In this document: in pieces, positions 10,570 to 19,363 of the stretch
Layout of the letters: each line of letters begins with the position of its first letter
Position numbering within the stretch: position 1 is the first letter of the stretch
Assembly: GCF_042654585.1 (NCBI RefSeq)
Contig: NZ_JBHSGR010000001.1
Location: 124,001-188,000, forward strand
DNA: 64,000 nt
Source: Geodermatophilus arenarius
GTDB taxonomy: Bacteria > Actinomycetota > Actinomycetes > Mycobacteriales > Geodermatophilaceae
Reading direction: 5' to 3'
Notes under the pieces: generated by a model
Databases searched by the model: none
What the model saw: the letters and a program-made list of their open reading frames with translations, nothing else
What the model was told of the DNA's origin: nothing
Position numbers and translations under genes: made by a program

Positions 10570-12575
10570 GCGGGGACTCCGGCGGTCGGGGCGGGCTTCT
10601 GGACGGACGTCTCGTCGCCGGCGGACTCGGGCTGCCACACGGCGTGCTCGCGGGACAGCTCGTCGACGCGGACGCAGCGGACGGCTCCCTCACCGTGCGC
10701 GGGCAGCACCGGGAACGGCACCGTGCACGCCTCCTCCGCGAACCGGCATCGGGTGGCGAACCGGCAGCCGGTCGGCCAGGAGCCCGGCGGCGGGACGGTG
10801 CCGGCGATGGAGGCCAGCCGCTGGGGCACCGGCTCGCCCTCGGGCACGTGCGGGTTCGCCCCCAGCAGCGCCATCGTGTACGGGTGCGCCGGCCCGTCCA
10901 GCACGGCCGCGGCGGTGCCGGACTCGACGACCTCGCCGGCGTACATGACGGCGACGGTGTCGCAGATGTCGGCGACGACGCCGAGGTCGTGGCTGACGAC
11001 GACGACCGACAGGCCGGTGTCGCGCACCAGCGCCCGCAGCAGCGACAGGATCTCCGCCTGCACGGTGACGTCGAGGGCCGTCGTCGGCTCGTCGGCGATG
11101 AGCAGCCGCGGCTCGCCGGTGAGCGCGAGCGCGATGCAGACCCGCTGCGCCATGCCGCCCGAGAGCTGGTGCGGGTAGCTCCTGAGCACCCGCTCGGCGT
11201 CGACGATGCCGACGTTGCGCAGCAGCTCCGCGGCGATCCGCTTCGCCTGCCTCCGGTCGACCCGGCGGAACCGGCGGATGGGGCCGGTGAGCTGGGAGGC
11301 GATGGAGAACACCGGGTCCAGCGCGACCATCGGCTCCTGCGAGATCATCGCGATCTCCCGGCCGCGGACGCGGTTGAGCTCGGCCTCGGACAGCCCGGCC
11401 AGCTCCCGGCCCTGCCAGCGGATCGAGCCGCCGGTGACCGAGACGCCGTCGGGCAGCAGCCCCATGAGCGAGCGGGCGGTCATCGTCTTGCCGCAGCCGG
11501 ACTCGCCGACCAGGCCGAGGACCTGCCCCTGCCGCAGGGAGAAGGAGACGCCGGTGACCAGGTCGGGGCCGTCGTCGACGGAGACGGTGAGGTCGCGGAC
11601 GTCGAGCACCGCCTCCGGGTCGGCCGGGGCGGCGGGCACCGCGGTGGCCGCGGCCACGGCGCGGCGCAGCGGCCGGCGACGGCGGGCCGTGCCGGGGCCG
11701 GCGGCCCTCCCGGCGAGGGCGTCGGCGAGCTCGTTGGCCGCCACGACGGTGAGCGCCAGCACCAGGCCGGTGGGGACCATCAGCCACGGCGCGTTGTAGA
11801 TGTAGCCCGAGGCGTCCTGGATCATGAAGCCCCAGCTGGGCTCCGGCTCCCCGGGCCCGAAGCCGAGGAACGCCAGGCCGGCGACGATCAGCAGGCCGAT
11901 GCCGAACAGCTGCGCGGCCTGCACGGCGACCACCGTGGCCATGGACGGCAGCACGTGCACGAGGTTGACCCGCAGCGAGCCCAGGCCGTTGACGCGCGCG
12001 GCGTCGACGTACAGCCGCTGGCGCACCGACTGCGCCACACCGAGGAGCACCCGGTAGACGGCGGCGGAGATCAGCACGCCCATGATCGCCATGACCGGGT
12101 ACAGCCGGTTGCCGATCACCCCGATGACGGCGAGCAGCAGGATCGTCGCCGGCAGGGCGAGGAACACCTCGGTCACCCGGCTGATCGCCCGCTCGACCCG
12201 GCGCCCGCGCTCGGCGGCGACCAGGGCCAGCGGCAGGCCGATCCCGAACGCGACGACCAGCATCAGTGCCGAGGCGAGCAGCGGCAGTGCCCCGGCGGTG
12301 AAGATGCGGGAGAGCAGGTCCCGCCCCAGCGGGTCGGTGCCCAGCCAGTGCTCGGCCGAGGGCAGCGCCAGCCGGTTCGCGGTGTCCTGCTGCCCCGGCT
12401 CGAAGGGCCGCCACAGCGGGGCGGTGAGCGAGGCGACCACGACGAGGAGCAGCCAGGTGGCGCCAAAGACCCCGCCGGGGCGGCGCAGGGAGGACGGCAG
12501 GCCGCGGCGGCGGCGGGCCGGCGGGACCGGCTCGGTGGCGACCTCGTCGGCCGCGTCGAGGGGCAGCACGCTCAT
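10566..12575 (-). CDS. Fused permease and ATP-binding protein of a peptide-type ABC transporter (DppC-DppD fusion)
   Basis: 669 residues, two normally separate subunits in one chain. Residues about 1-300 are a DppC-type permease: an N-terminal membrane helix, LGTDPLGRDLLSRI, several helices and a cytoplasmic loop with VDAARVNG. After an Arg/Ala/Pro-rich linker, residues from about 312 form an ATPase: Walker A GESGCGKTMT, signature LSGGMAQR, Walker B LLIADEPTTALD, and the C-terminal GCRFATRCRFAEEAC peptide-transporter element. The reading frame runs through the joint without a stop or frameshift. Such fusions are known in actinobacterial genomes. ATG at 12575 overlaps the DppB-type stop; 4-base overlaps on both ends. 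Confidence 0.95.
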
Positions 12576-13513
12576 GCGGTACGCACCTTCGGGTCGAGCG
12601 CCGCGACCAGCAGGTCGAGCAGCAGGTTGATGACGACGACCACCGCCGTGGCGACGACCACCACCCCGACCAGCGCGGGGAAGTCGCTCGACGACGCGGC
12701 GGCCTGGCTGGCCTGGCCGAGACCGGGCAGCGCGAAGAGGTTCTCGATGATCACCGAGCCGCCGAACAGCGCGATGAACTGGATGCCGAGCGTGGAGACC
12801 ACCGGCACGCTGGCGTAGCGCAGGGCGTGCACGTACCGGATCCGCCACGGCGGCGTCCCCATCGCCCGCAGGGTGCGGACGTGCTCCTGGGTCAGCGCCT
12901 CGCGCATGCCGGCGTTGGCGGTCCGGGCGACGATCGCCGCCCCACCGACGGTGAGCGTGAGCACCGGCAGCAGCAGGCTCTGGAACCAGGCGGCCGGGTC
13001 CGCGGAGAACTCGACGTAGCCGGTCGCCGGCAGCCAGCCCAGCTGCAGCGACAGGAGGTAGACGAGGAGGATCCCGACCCAGAACGCCGGCAGCGACAGG
13101 GCGACGCCGCTGCCGGTGGTGATCCCCTTCCCCAGACGGCCGCCGCGCACCGCGGCGGTCACGCCCAGCAGCACTCCCACGATCCCGGACAGCAGCGTGG
13201 CGAAGAAGGCGATGGAGGCGGTGACCGGCAGACGGTCGGCCAGGTCGGCGGCGACGTCCCGGCCGTCGACGAGCGAGCTCCCCAGGTCGAGCCGGAACAG
13301 GGACCCGAGGTAGTCGAAGAACTGGACGTACAGCGGGCGGTTCCAGCCGAGCGCCTCGTTCTCCGCGGCCACGGCCTCCGGGGTGGCACCGGCACCGAGC
13401 CGGACCGCGCCGGGGGTGCTGTCGCTGGCGTGGACGAGCAGGAAGGTGATCAGCACCGCGGCCAGCAGGGTGCCGATCGCCAGGGCGAGTCGCCGGGCGA
13501 CGTAGGCGAGCAT
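12572..13513 (-). CDS. Peptide-type ABC transporter permease (DppB-like)
   Basis: 313-residue inner-membrane permease with about six helices. The N-terminal helix (RRLALAIGTLLAAVLITFLL), the periplasmic loop with the family's GWNRPLYVQFFDYL, and the cytoplasmic EAA-type loop containing RTLRAMGTP are visible. It partners with the permease half of the fused protein to form the channel. Start ATG at 13513 follows a hairpin-bearing spacer after the binding-protein gene, and the stop overlaps the fusion gene start. The substrate is probably a plant glycoside or oligosaccharide rather than a peptide, judged only from the downstream genes. Confidence 0.95.
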   Translation of the reverse strand: MLAYVARRLALAIGTLLAAVLITFLLVHASDSTPGAVRLGAGATPEAVAAENEALGWNRPLYVQFFDYLGSLFRLDLGSSLVDGRDVAADLADRLPVTASIAFFATLLSGIVGVLLGVTAAVRGGRLGKGITTGSGVALSLPAFWVGILLVYLLSLQLGWLPATGYVEFSADPAAWFQSLLLPVLTLTVGGAAIVARTANAGMREALTQEHVRTLRAMGTPPWRIRYVHALRYASVPVVSTLGIQFIALFGGSVIIENLFALPGLGQASQAAASSSDFPALVGVVVVATAVVVVINLLLDLLVAALDPKVRTA

Positions 13514-13548
13514 CTGGGGGTCCCTCGATGAGGAGTGGTCTGGGGCCG

Positions 13549-13585
13549 GGCCGGTGGCCGCCGGGCGTGCCGGCGGCCACCGGCC
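13549..13585 (-). terminator. Stem-loop between binding-protein and permease genes
   Basis: A perfect 16-base inverted repeat (13549-13564 with 13570-13585) with a 5-base loop, no T-run on either side. It follows the binding-protein stop within the operon, so it is best read as an attenuator or 3' mRNA-protecting hairpin that leaves binding-protein message in excess over permease message. Confidence 0.7.
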
Positions 13586-13598
13586 GATCAGGGAGCGG

Positions 13599-15188
13599 TC
13601 AGCTCGCCGGCTCGATGTCGGAGAGCACGAGGTAGGCGTTGGTCCCGGCGAAGGACGGCTCGGCGACCGACTCGGCGTTGTAGCCGGCGTAGACGAAGTC
13701 CTCGTACACCGGGACGAACCAGCCGTTCTCGGTGATGGCCCGGTTCAGGTCGGTCAGGGCCTGCTCCTGGGCGTCGCCGGTCGCACCGAGGGCAGCGCCG
13801 AGCGGGCCCTCGATCTCCGGCTCGGTGGCGTCCTGCATGTTCATGAAGCCGCCGTAGAGGGCACCGGCGACGAAGCCCGCGGGCTGGGCGCCCACGGTGA
13901 AGGGGCCGAAGATCACCGGGTCGGTCCGCACCGCCGCGAAGACCTGGTCGGTCGAGGTGGCGGTGACGAAGTTGAGCCGGATGCCGACCTCGGCCCACTG
14001 GCTCTGGATGGCGACGGCGTCCTCGTCGGGCTGGCCGAGGACGGTCAGGTCGACGTCGAAGCCGTCCGGGAACCCGGCCTCGGCGAGCAGCTCCCGGGCG
14101 CGGTCCGGGTCGTAGCCGAACTCCTCGTCCAGCGCCGGGTCGAAGCCGGGGGCCTCCTCGGGGAAGAGCTGGGAGGTCGGCCGGGAGCCGTCGTGCAGGT
14201 CGCTGACGAGCGCCTCGCGGTCGGTGGCGTAGGTCATCGCCAGCCGGGCCTGCTCGCTGGCGAAGGCCGGGTTGCTCGCGCCGGTCTTGTCGATGACCGG
14301 GAAGCCGACGATCGTGCCACCGACGCTGACGACGCTCTGCCGCTCCTCGACCATGTCGATCGTCGTCGGGTCGAGGACGGTCGCGACGTCGGCCTGGCCC
14401 GAGACGACCGCGTTGGCCAGCGCCTGCGGGTCGGTGATGACGTTGAAGACGATGGAGTCGTAGGCCCACTCGTCGGCGCCCCAGGCCTCGTCGTTCTTGT
14501 CGAGGGTGTAGGTGCTCGCGCGCGTCGTCTCGCCGGTGTCGAGGGTGTAGGCCCCTGAGCCGTTCGGCGCCGTCTCGAGGGTGCTCGGGTCGGCGACGCC
14601 GTCGCGGCCGACGATGATGCCCGCGGTGTCGACGAGGTTGTTCTCCGGCGTCGCCTGGGGCTGTGCCCAGGTGATGACCACGGTCCGCGGGTCCTGCACC
14701 GTCACGTCGGTGATCTCGGACGCCTGCCCGGGGGCCAGCGCGCCGTAGGCCTCGAGGTCCGGGTCGCTGCGCCGGTCGAGGTTGGCCTTGACCAGCTCGG
14801 CGTCCAGGGTCGACCCGTCGGTGAAGGTCACCCCCTCGCGCAGGGTGAGCGTGGTCTGGGTGTTCTCCGGGTTGTTGGAGAACTCGGTGACCAGGCTCGG
14901 CTCGACCGTGCCGTCGGAGGTGGTGACGAACAGCGCGTCGTACAGCGCGCTGAAGAAGGTGAACTGCCCCTGCGAGTACCGCAGCGGGTCGTAGCCGGTG
15001 GGCGCGGCATCGGCGTCGTAGGCGAAGGTCAGGGTGCCCGTGGCGCTCTGGCTGCCGCCGCCACCGCCACCGCCGTTGCCGCCGCAGGCGGCCAGCGTCG
15101 CGGCGGTCGCGGTGGCCAGCACCGCGGCACCGATCCGCACGGTCGTCGGCCGGGTGCGCCGGCTGGTCAGCAGGGTGGATCGATTCAT
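13599..15188 (-). CDS. Substrate-binding lipoprotein of a peptide-type ABC transporter (SBP family 5)
   Basis: 529-residue extracytoplasmic binding lipoprotein. The N-terminus has basic residues, a hydrophobic run and the lipobox LAAC with Cys35, followed by a Gly-rich linker. The family 5 fold is indicated by YDPLRYSQGQF, LREGVTFTDGSTLDAE and the C-terminal DLNRAITENGWFVPVYEDF. ATG at 15188 is preferred: it has AGGAG-type sequence upstream and puts the charged n-region at the front; an ATG six codons earlier is possible. First gene of the nine-gene operon; the IclR gene diverges and a probable operator lies 126 bases upstream. Binds the imported glycoside (inference). Confidence 0.93.
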   Translation of the reverse strand: MNRSTLLTSRRTRPTTVRIGAAVLATATAATLAACGGNGGGGGGGSQSATGTLTFAYDADAAPTGYDPLRYSQGQFTFFSALYDALFVTTSDGTVEPSLVTEFSNNPENTQTTLTLREGVTFTDGSTLDAELVKANLDRRSDPDLEAYGALAPGQASEITDVTVQDPRTVVITWAQPQATPENNLVDTAGIIVGRDGVADPSTLETAPNGSGAYTLDTGETTRASTYTLDKNDEAWGADEWAYDSIVFNVITDPQALANAVVSGQADVATVLDPTTIDMVEERQSVVSVGGTIVGFPVIDKTGASNPAFASEQARLAMTYATDREALVSDLHDGSRPTSQLFPEEAPGFDPALDEEFGYDPDRARELLAEAGFPDGFDVDLTVLGQPDEDAVAIQSQWAEVGIRLNFVTATSTDQVFAAVRTDPVIFGPFTVGAQPAGFVAGALYGGFMNMQDATEPEIEGPLGAALGATGDAQEQALTDLNRAITENGWFVPVYEDFVYAGYNAESVAEPSFAGTNAYLVLSDIEPAS

Positions 15189-15313
15189 CGTGTCCTGGCT
15201 CCTCATCCTCGACGGACGCGAGGGGTCTGGACGGCCGACCGGCGGCCGTGCGGGCTGCTCCGCCCGACTGCTCCAAGACGATGAGGACGACTGCGCTGTG
15301 GCGTCAGGCACAA

Positions 15314-15326
15314 TGCCGGTCAATGG
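15314..15326 (+). promoter_or_regulatory. Probable IclR operator, site 1
   Basis: TGCCGGTCAATGG, identical at 17585, 18649 and 20292. It lies in the divergent region between the transporter operon and the IclR gene. Read on the minus strand the site contains TTGACC, which could be the -35 element of the transporter promoter, so binding would block it. Confidence 0.65.
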
Positions 15327-15375
15327 AAAACGAGTGTGGTGCGCACCTCACCGGTGACGGACGGACGTCCTCCCG

Positions 15376-16209
15376 GTGAACGAGGACCCCGTGGCCGACG
15401 TGACCGACGGACCGGGCCCGGCGCCGCGCGTCCGTGGCAAGCGGCCGCCGCAGGGCGACCCGGTGGTCGACCGCGCGCTCGCCCTGCTCGCCGCCTTCGA
15501 CGCCACGCGTCCGTCGCTGACGCTGGGCGAGCTGGCCCGCCGCAGTGGCATCCCGACCAGCTCCACGCTCCGGCTGGCCGGCCGGCTGGTCGCCTGGGGC
15601 GCGCTGGAGCGCGACGCCGAGGGGCGGTTCACCGTCGGGCTGCGGCTGTGGGAGGTGGCCTCCCTGGCGCCCCGCGCCCGCGGCCTGCGGCAGGTGGCGA
15701 TGCCCTTCCTCGGCGACCTGGAGGAGGTCACCCGCCAGCACGTGCTGCTCGCCGTCCGGGAGGGCGGGGACGCCGTGCTGCTCGAGCGGCTCTCGGCGCA
15801 CGCGGCGATCCCGGTGCTGTACCAGGTGGGCGGGCGGCTGCCGCTGCACTCCACCGGCGTCGGCCTGGTGCTGCTGGCCTACGCCGACCCCGACGTGCAG
15901 GAGGAGTACCTGGCCCGGCCGCTGGTGCACGAGCCCGAGCGCACGCCGGTGTCGGAGGCGGCGCTGCGACGGACGCTGGCCGAGGTCCGCCGGGAGGGCC
16001 TCGCCCACTTCCGCCGCCGCGTCCCCCGGCCGATCGTCTCGGTGGCCGCGCCGGTCTTCGACGCCGCCGACCGGCTGGCCGCCGCGGTCTCCGTCGTCGT
16101 GCCGCAGGAGGGCGCCGACGCCCGCGTCCTCGGTCCCGCGGTGCGCACCGCCGCCCGCGCGATCTCCCGCGGCCTCGGCGCCCGGCGCCCGCTCGGCCCC
16201 GGCCGCTGA
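15376..16209 (+). CDS. IclR-family transcriptional regulator
   Basis: 277-residue IclR regulator. The winged helix-turn-helix covers about residues 30-90 (VVDRALALLAAFD, LTLGELARRSGIPTSSTLRLA), and the C-terminal effector domain follows with LPLHSTGVGLVLLAY. IclR proteins commonly control aromatic and sugar catabolism and bind short, imperfect palindromes of about 15 bases. It diverges from the transporter/glycosidase operon with the repeated TGCCGGTCAATGG motif between them, and three more copies precede the following catabolic genes, so it probably controls the island and responds to a pathway intermediate. GTG at 15376 is used; a second GTG (residue 6) is possible. Confidence 0.93.
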   Translation: MNEDPVADVTDGPGPAPRVRGKRPPQGDPVVDRALALLAAFDATRPSLTLGELARRSGIPTSSTLRLAGRLVAWGALERDAEGRFTVGLRLWEVASLAPRARGLRQVAMPFLGDLEEVTRQHVLLAVREGGDAVLLERLSAHAAIPVLYQVGGRLPLHSTGVGLVLLAYADPDVQEEYLARPLVHEPERTPVSEAALRRTLAEVRREGLAHFRRRVPRPIVSVAAPVFDAADRLAAAVSVVVPQEGADARVLGPAVRTAARAISRGLGARRPLGPGR

Positions 16210-16265
16210 GGCCGCCCGATGCCGGCAGGCCCGCGCGACCGTCCGCGGTCGTGCGACGGGCGGCC
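16210..16265. terminator. Bidirectional hairpin between convergent genes
   Basis: Nested inverted repeats: outer arms of 9 bases (16210-16218 with 16257-16265) and an inner stem (16233-16241 with 16246-16254, one mismatch). It separates the IclR gene from the convergent HNH gene. Confidence 0.6.
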
Positions 16266-16287
16266 GAGCGGGCCGGTGCGGGTGGGT

Positions 16288-17475
16288 TCAGGCAGCGGGT
16301 GCGCGCGGCGCCGGCGCCAGGGGTGCCGGGGTGGTGATCTCGGTGCCGTCGGGCCGCCAGGTGCGCCAGGTCCCGGTGGGTTGTCGTTCCACGCGGAAGC
16401 CGTGGTGGACCTTGGTGTGGTGGCGCTCGCACAGCAGCGCCGAGTTCTCCAGGGAGGTGTCGCCGCCGTCGATCCAGTGGACCAGGTGGTGGACGTCGCA
16501 CCACCACGTCGGTGCGCCGCAGCCGGCGAACACGCACCCGCCGTCGCGCAGCTCGGCCGCCTTGCGGATGTGGCGGCTCATCAGCCGCCGCTCCCGGCCG
16601 AGGTCCAGCGGTGCGCCGTCGGGGCCGAACACCACCCGGGACACCGCCCCGTCGCAGGCCAGCCAGCGGGCCCTCGCGGCGGAGATGGTGGCGCCGAAGC
16701 CCATCCGCCCGGCGTTCGGCCCGCCGGCCGGATCGACTAGGTCCTCCACGTCGATGACGACGGCGATCTGCGGCCTGTGCCCGCGCAGCGTCGGCAGCGA
16801 CCCGACGGCCAGGACGTTGTCCGCGACCTGGACGAGGGCGTCCCCGAGCCGCTGGGCGCGGGTGCGCCCGTCCCCGGCGGGCCGGTCGGCCTGCACGTGC
16901 GCCTCCAGGGCGGCCTGCAGCCTCTCCCCGCCCACGGGATCGAGGTGCCCGCGGAAGGACAGCGACCCGTCGGCGTGCCGGGCCAGCGTCAGCGACCGCC
17001 CCTCGGTCGGGTCGGGTTCCGGGCCGTCCGGGTCGAGGTCGTCGAGGTAGTGCTGCACCACCGCGACGAGGTCGGCGTGCGGCTGCTCGACCGCCACGCC
17101 GGTGAACGCCGCGTCGACCACCGCCAGGTCCACGCCCTGCTCGACAGCGGAGGCCAGCCGCTCCGGGGTCACCGCCTCAGCAGCCTTCGCCATCTGCTCC
17201 GAGGTCGCCAGTCCGGCGTCGTGCGCCTCGGCCAGCGCGGGCAGGTGCTCCAGCGCCCGCCCGGTGCGCACCAGCCGGGCAGCGGCGGCACCGGAGAGCC
17301 GGCAGTGCCCGCGCAGCCACGAGGCCATCGACGCCAGGCCGTCCCGCTCCGGCGCCTGGGACAGCTCCGCGGCGCGCACCGCGCGGGCGAGGCGGGCGTC
17401 GATCCGGTTGCGCTCGGCGACCAGCGCGGCGACGTCGTCGAGGACGTCACCGTTCCCCGGCTCACCCGAACACAT
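16288..17475 (-). CDS. DUF222 and HNH endonuclease domain protein
   Basis: 395 residues: an N-terminal helical DUF222 region (about 10-250) and a C-terminal HNH nuclease domain with the motif CDVHHLVHWIDGG, then ENSALLCERHHTKVHHG. Cys pairs GCVFAGCG and the final HH fit a metal-binding HNH fold. This family, related to the 13E12 repeat proteins of mycobacteria, is present in many copies in actinobacteria and its role is not established; mobility or DNA repair has been suggested. It lies on the opposite strand between the IclR gene and the first esterase of its probable regulon, so it looks like an insertion into the cluster, although no flanking repeats were found. ATG at 17475. Confidence 0.92.
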   Translation of the reverse strand: MCSGEPGNGDVLDDVAALVAERNRIDARLARAVRAAELSQAPERDGLASMASWLRGHCRLSGAAAARLVRTGRALEHLPALAEAHDAGLATSEQMAKAAEAVTPERLASAVEQGVDLAVVDAAFTGVAVEQPHADLVAVVQHYLDDLDPDGPEPDPTEGRSLTLARHADGSLSFRGHLDPVGGERLQAALEAHVQADRPAGDGRTRAQRLGDALVQVADNVLAVGSLPTLRGHRPQIAVVIDVEDLVDPAGGPNAGRMGFGATISAARARWLACDGAVSRVVFGPDGAPLDLGRERRLMSRHIRKAAELRDGGCVFAGCGAPTWWCDVHHLVHWIDGGDTSLENSALLCERHHTKVHHGFRVERQPTGTWRTWRPDGTEITTPAPLAPAPRAPAA

Positions 17476-17584
17476 GTACGAAGCCTAGCCGATCAGGCAC
17501 CCGTCCGCGACGCGAATCCGCAGGCCAGCGGCTCGTCCACAGGTCTCCGGTAGCCGTTGACAGGGACCCCCAGACGCCTCGACC

Positions 17585-17597
17585 TGCCGGTCAATGG
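17585..17597 (+). promoter_or_regulatory. Probable IclR operator, site 2
   Basis: TGCCGGTCAATGG followed by CA, giving the imperfect 15-base palindrome TGCC-GGTCAAT-GGCA, 71 bases before the esterase start. A TTGACA at 17557-17562 could be the -35 element, which would place the site at the transcription start. Confidence 0.65.
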
Positions 17598-17667
17598 CAC
17601 GGGGATGGCCGGACCGGCCCCTCGCTGAGGAGGGTGACGCGGACCACCGCCGAGCACCGGAGGACCC

Positions 17668-18645
17668 GTGCCGATCCACCCCGCCATCGCCGCGAACCTG
17701 CACCTGCTGGAGGGCATCGAGTCCTTCGAGCAGGGTCTCGCCGACCCGGAGCAGCGCGCCCGCCTCGACGCGTTCCTGTCGATCGAGGGCGCTCCCCCGC
17801 CGCCCGCCGTCGCCGCCCGGCCGGCGTCCGCGCCCGGTCCGCACGGCGACGTCCCGGTCCGGGTCTACGAGCCCGACGGCGGCGGCACCGACCGCCCCTG
17901 CCTCGTCTGGCTGCACGGCGGCGCGTTCCGGATGGGTGACCTGGACATGCCCGAGGCCGACTGGACCGCGCGGCAGGTCTGCGAGCCGGCCGGTGCCGTC
18001 GTGGTGAGCGTCGACTACCGGCTCTGCGCCGGCGGGGTGACCTACCCCGTGCCGCACGACGACGCCGTCGCCGCCGTCCGGTGGGTGCGCGACTCCGCCG
18101 CGGTCCTGGGCGTCGACCCCGCGCGCATCTCCGTCGGTGGCGCCAGCGCCGGCGGCAACCTGGCCACCGGGGCCGTGCTGCGGCTGCGCGACGACGACGG
18201 CTGGGTCCCCGCGGCGCTGGTCCTCGCCTACACGACCCTGCACGCCGTCGTCCCCGCGCCGTCGGCCGCGCTCGCGGCGCTCATGACCGAGGTCCCCCGG
18301 CTGCTGCGCTTCCTGCCGGAGGACCGTGCGTCGATCACCCACAACTACCTGGGCGGGCCGGAGAGCCGCGCGGACGGGTACGCGATGCCGGCGAACGCCG
18401 TCCTCGACGGGCTCTGCCCCGTGCTGCTGCTGAACTCCGAGTACGACGACCTGCGCGCCTCCGCCGAGGCGTTCACCGCGGCGCTCGCGCTGGCCGGCGT
18501 CGACGTCCGGCAGGTGCTCGTCCCCGGGATGCTGCACGGCTTCCTCAGCACGCCCGCGGCCGACGTCGAGCCGGTGGACCGGGCGCTCGCGCTGGTGGCC
18601 GAGGTCGTCGCCGGGCAGCCCGTCGCCGTCCCGGTGTCCGCGTGA
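17668..18645 (+). CDS. Alpha/beta-hydrolase, hormone-sensitive-lipase type esterase
   Basis: 325-residue cytoplasmic esterase. HGGAFRMGD supplies the oxyanion hole, GGASAGGNLATG holds the nucleophile Ser, and GMLHGFLS the catalytic His. GTG at 17668 has GGAGGA nine bases before it. It begins the second transcription unit of the proposed flavonoid island, directly after an IclR-type operator and just before queD. A fitting role is hydrolysis of the depside ester made by quercetinase (2-protocatechuoyl-phloroglucinol carboxylate) to protocatechuate and 2,4,6-trihydroxybenzoate, but this is inferred from position only; the esterase at 19364 is an equal candidate. Confidence 0.88.
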   Translation: MPIHPAIAANLHLLEGIESFEQGLADPEQRARLDAFLSIEGAPPPPAVAARPASAPGPHGDVPVRVYEPDGGGTDRPCLVWLHGGAFRMGDLDMPEADWTARQVCEPAGAVVVSVDYRLCAGGVTYPVPHDDAVAAVRWVRDSAAVLGVDPARISVGGASAGGNLATGAVLRLRDDDGWVPAALVLAYTTLHAVVPAPSAALAALMTEVPRLLRFLPEDRASITHNYLGGPESRADGYAMPANAVLDGLCPVLLLNSEYDDLRASAEAFTAALALAGVDVRQVLVPGMLHGFLSTPAADVEPVDRALALVAEVVAGQPVAVPVSA

Positions 18646-18648
18646 CCG

Positions 18649-18661
18649 TGCCGGTCAATGG
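18649..18661 (+). promoter_or_regulatory. Probable IclR operator, site 3
   Basis: TGCCGGTCAATGG within GTGCC-GGTCAAT-GGCAC, starting three bases after the esterase stop and ending 72 bases before queD. Sites 2 and 3 share 19 bases from the T of TGCC to GGG. Confidence 0.65.
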
Positions 18662-18733
18662 CACGGGCGTTGGTCGGGTGACCCGGGTCACGGATGCTCG
18701 GACGGTCAGTGTCGACCCGACCCGGGAGTGCAG

Positions 18734-19291
18734 ATGAGCTTCGAGTACCTGATCGACCCGGAGAAGGGCCCGCAGTGGCAGGGGGTGCTGCCCGGCAAGC
18801 CGGTCCCCTACGTGCTCAAGCGCGGCGAGGGCGAGCACGCGATGCTGTTCGGCGACCTGTTCAGCGTGCTGCTGTCCGGCGACGAGACCGAGAACCAGTT
18901 CGGGATCGTCGTCAGCGACTCCCCCGCCGGCGACGTCATCCCCACGCACTCGCACAACGCCACCCACGAGACGTTCTTCGTGCTCGACGGGAAGGTGCGG
19001 CTGTTCTTCGAGGACGCCGAGGGCGGCAAGCAGTCGCAGCTGCTCACCCCCGGCGACTTCGGCTTCGTGCCGGCCGGGTTCGCGCACGCGTACCAGATCG
19101 TCGAGGACGCCCGGATGATGGGCACCCTCTCCGGCGGCTTCGAGCGGTTCTTCCAGCACATGGGCCAGCCGACCGACCACCCGACCAAGGACCAGCCGCC
19201 GTTCATCCCGGACTTCCCGCGCATGCAGGCGGCGGCGCAGCAGCACGACATGCAGTTCATGCGCGACTACGAGTGGCCCGAGCAGGCCTGA
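18734..19291 (+). CDS. queD: Monocupin dioxygenase, probable quercetin 2,3-dioxygenase
   Basis: 185-residue single-domain cupin. The metal-binding motif HSHNATHE supplies His72, His74 and Glu79, and GFAHAYQ supplies His118. This spacing matches exactly, with an offset of three, the ligands I recall for the monocupin quercetinase of Streptomyces sp. FLA (His69, His71, Glu76, His115), and the length is also alike. Such enzymes cleave the flavonol C ring with O2, releasing CO and a depside. ATG at 18734 is chosen because GGGAG lies five bases before it; a GTG two codons upstream overlaps that site. Neighbouring rhamnosidases, esterases and an aromatic hydroxylase support the flavonoid role. Another cupin substrate cannot be excluded. 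Confidence 0.82.
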   Translation: MSFEYLIDPEKGPQWQGVLPGKPVPYVLKRGEGEHAMLFGDLFSVLLSGDETENQFGIVVSDSPAGDVIPTHSHNATHETFFVLDGKVRLFFEDAEGGKQSQLLTPGDFGFVPAGFAHAYQIVEDARMMGTLSGGFERFFQHMGQPTDHPTKDQPPFIPDFPRMQAAAQQHDMQFMRDYEWPEQA

Positions 19292-19308
19292 GTCCCGCAC
19301 CTCCCTCC

Positions 19309-19342
19309 CCGGGCGCGGTCCCTGACCAGGGGCCGCGCCCGG
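19309..19342 (+). terminator. Stem-loop between queD and the next esterase
   Basis: Fifteen-base arms (19309-19323 with 19328-19342) with one T-G wobble and a GACC loop. The next gene starts 22 bases later on the same strand, so partial termination or mRNA end protection of queD is more likely than a full stop. Confidence 0.65.
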
Positions 19343-19363
19343 CGTCCGTTCCGAGGAGGCCCC

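Noticed and set aside
16288..17475. Insertion sequence or intron around the HNH gene
   Set aside because: No terminal inverted repeats, target duplications or intron structure could be seen; only the gene and a 3' hairpin are present.
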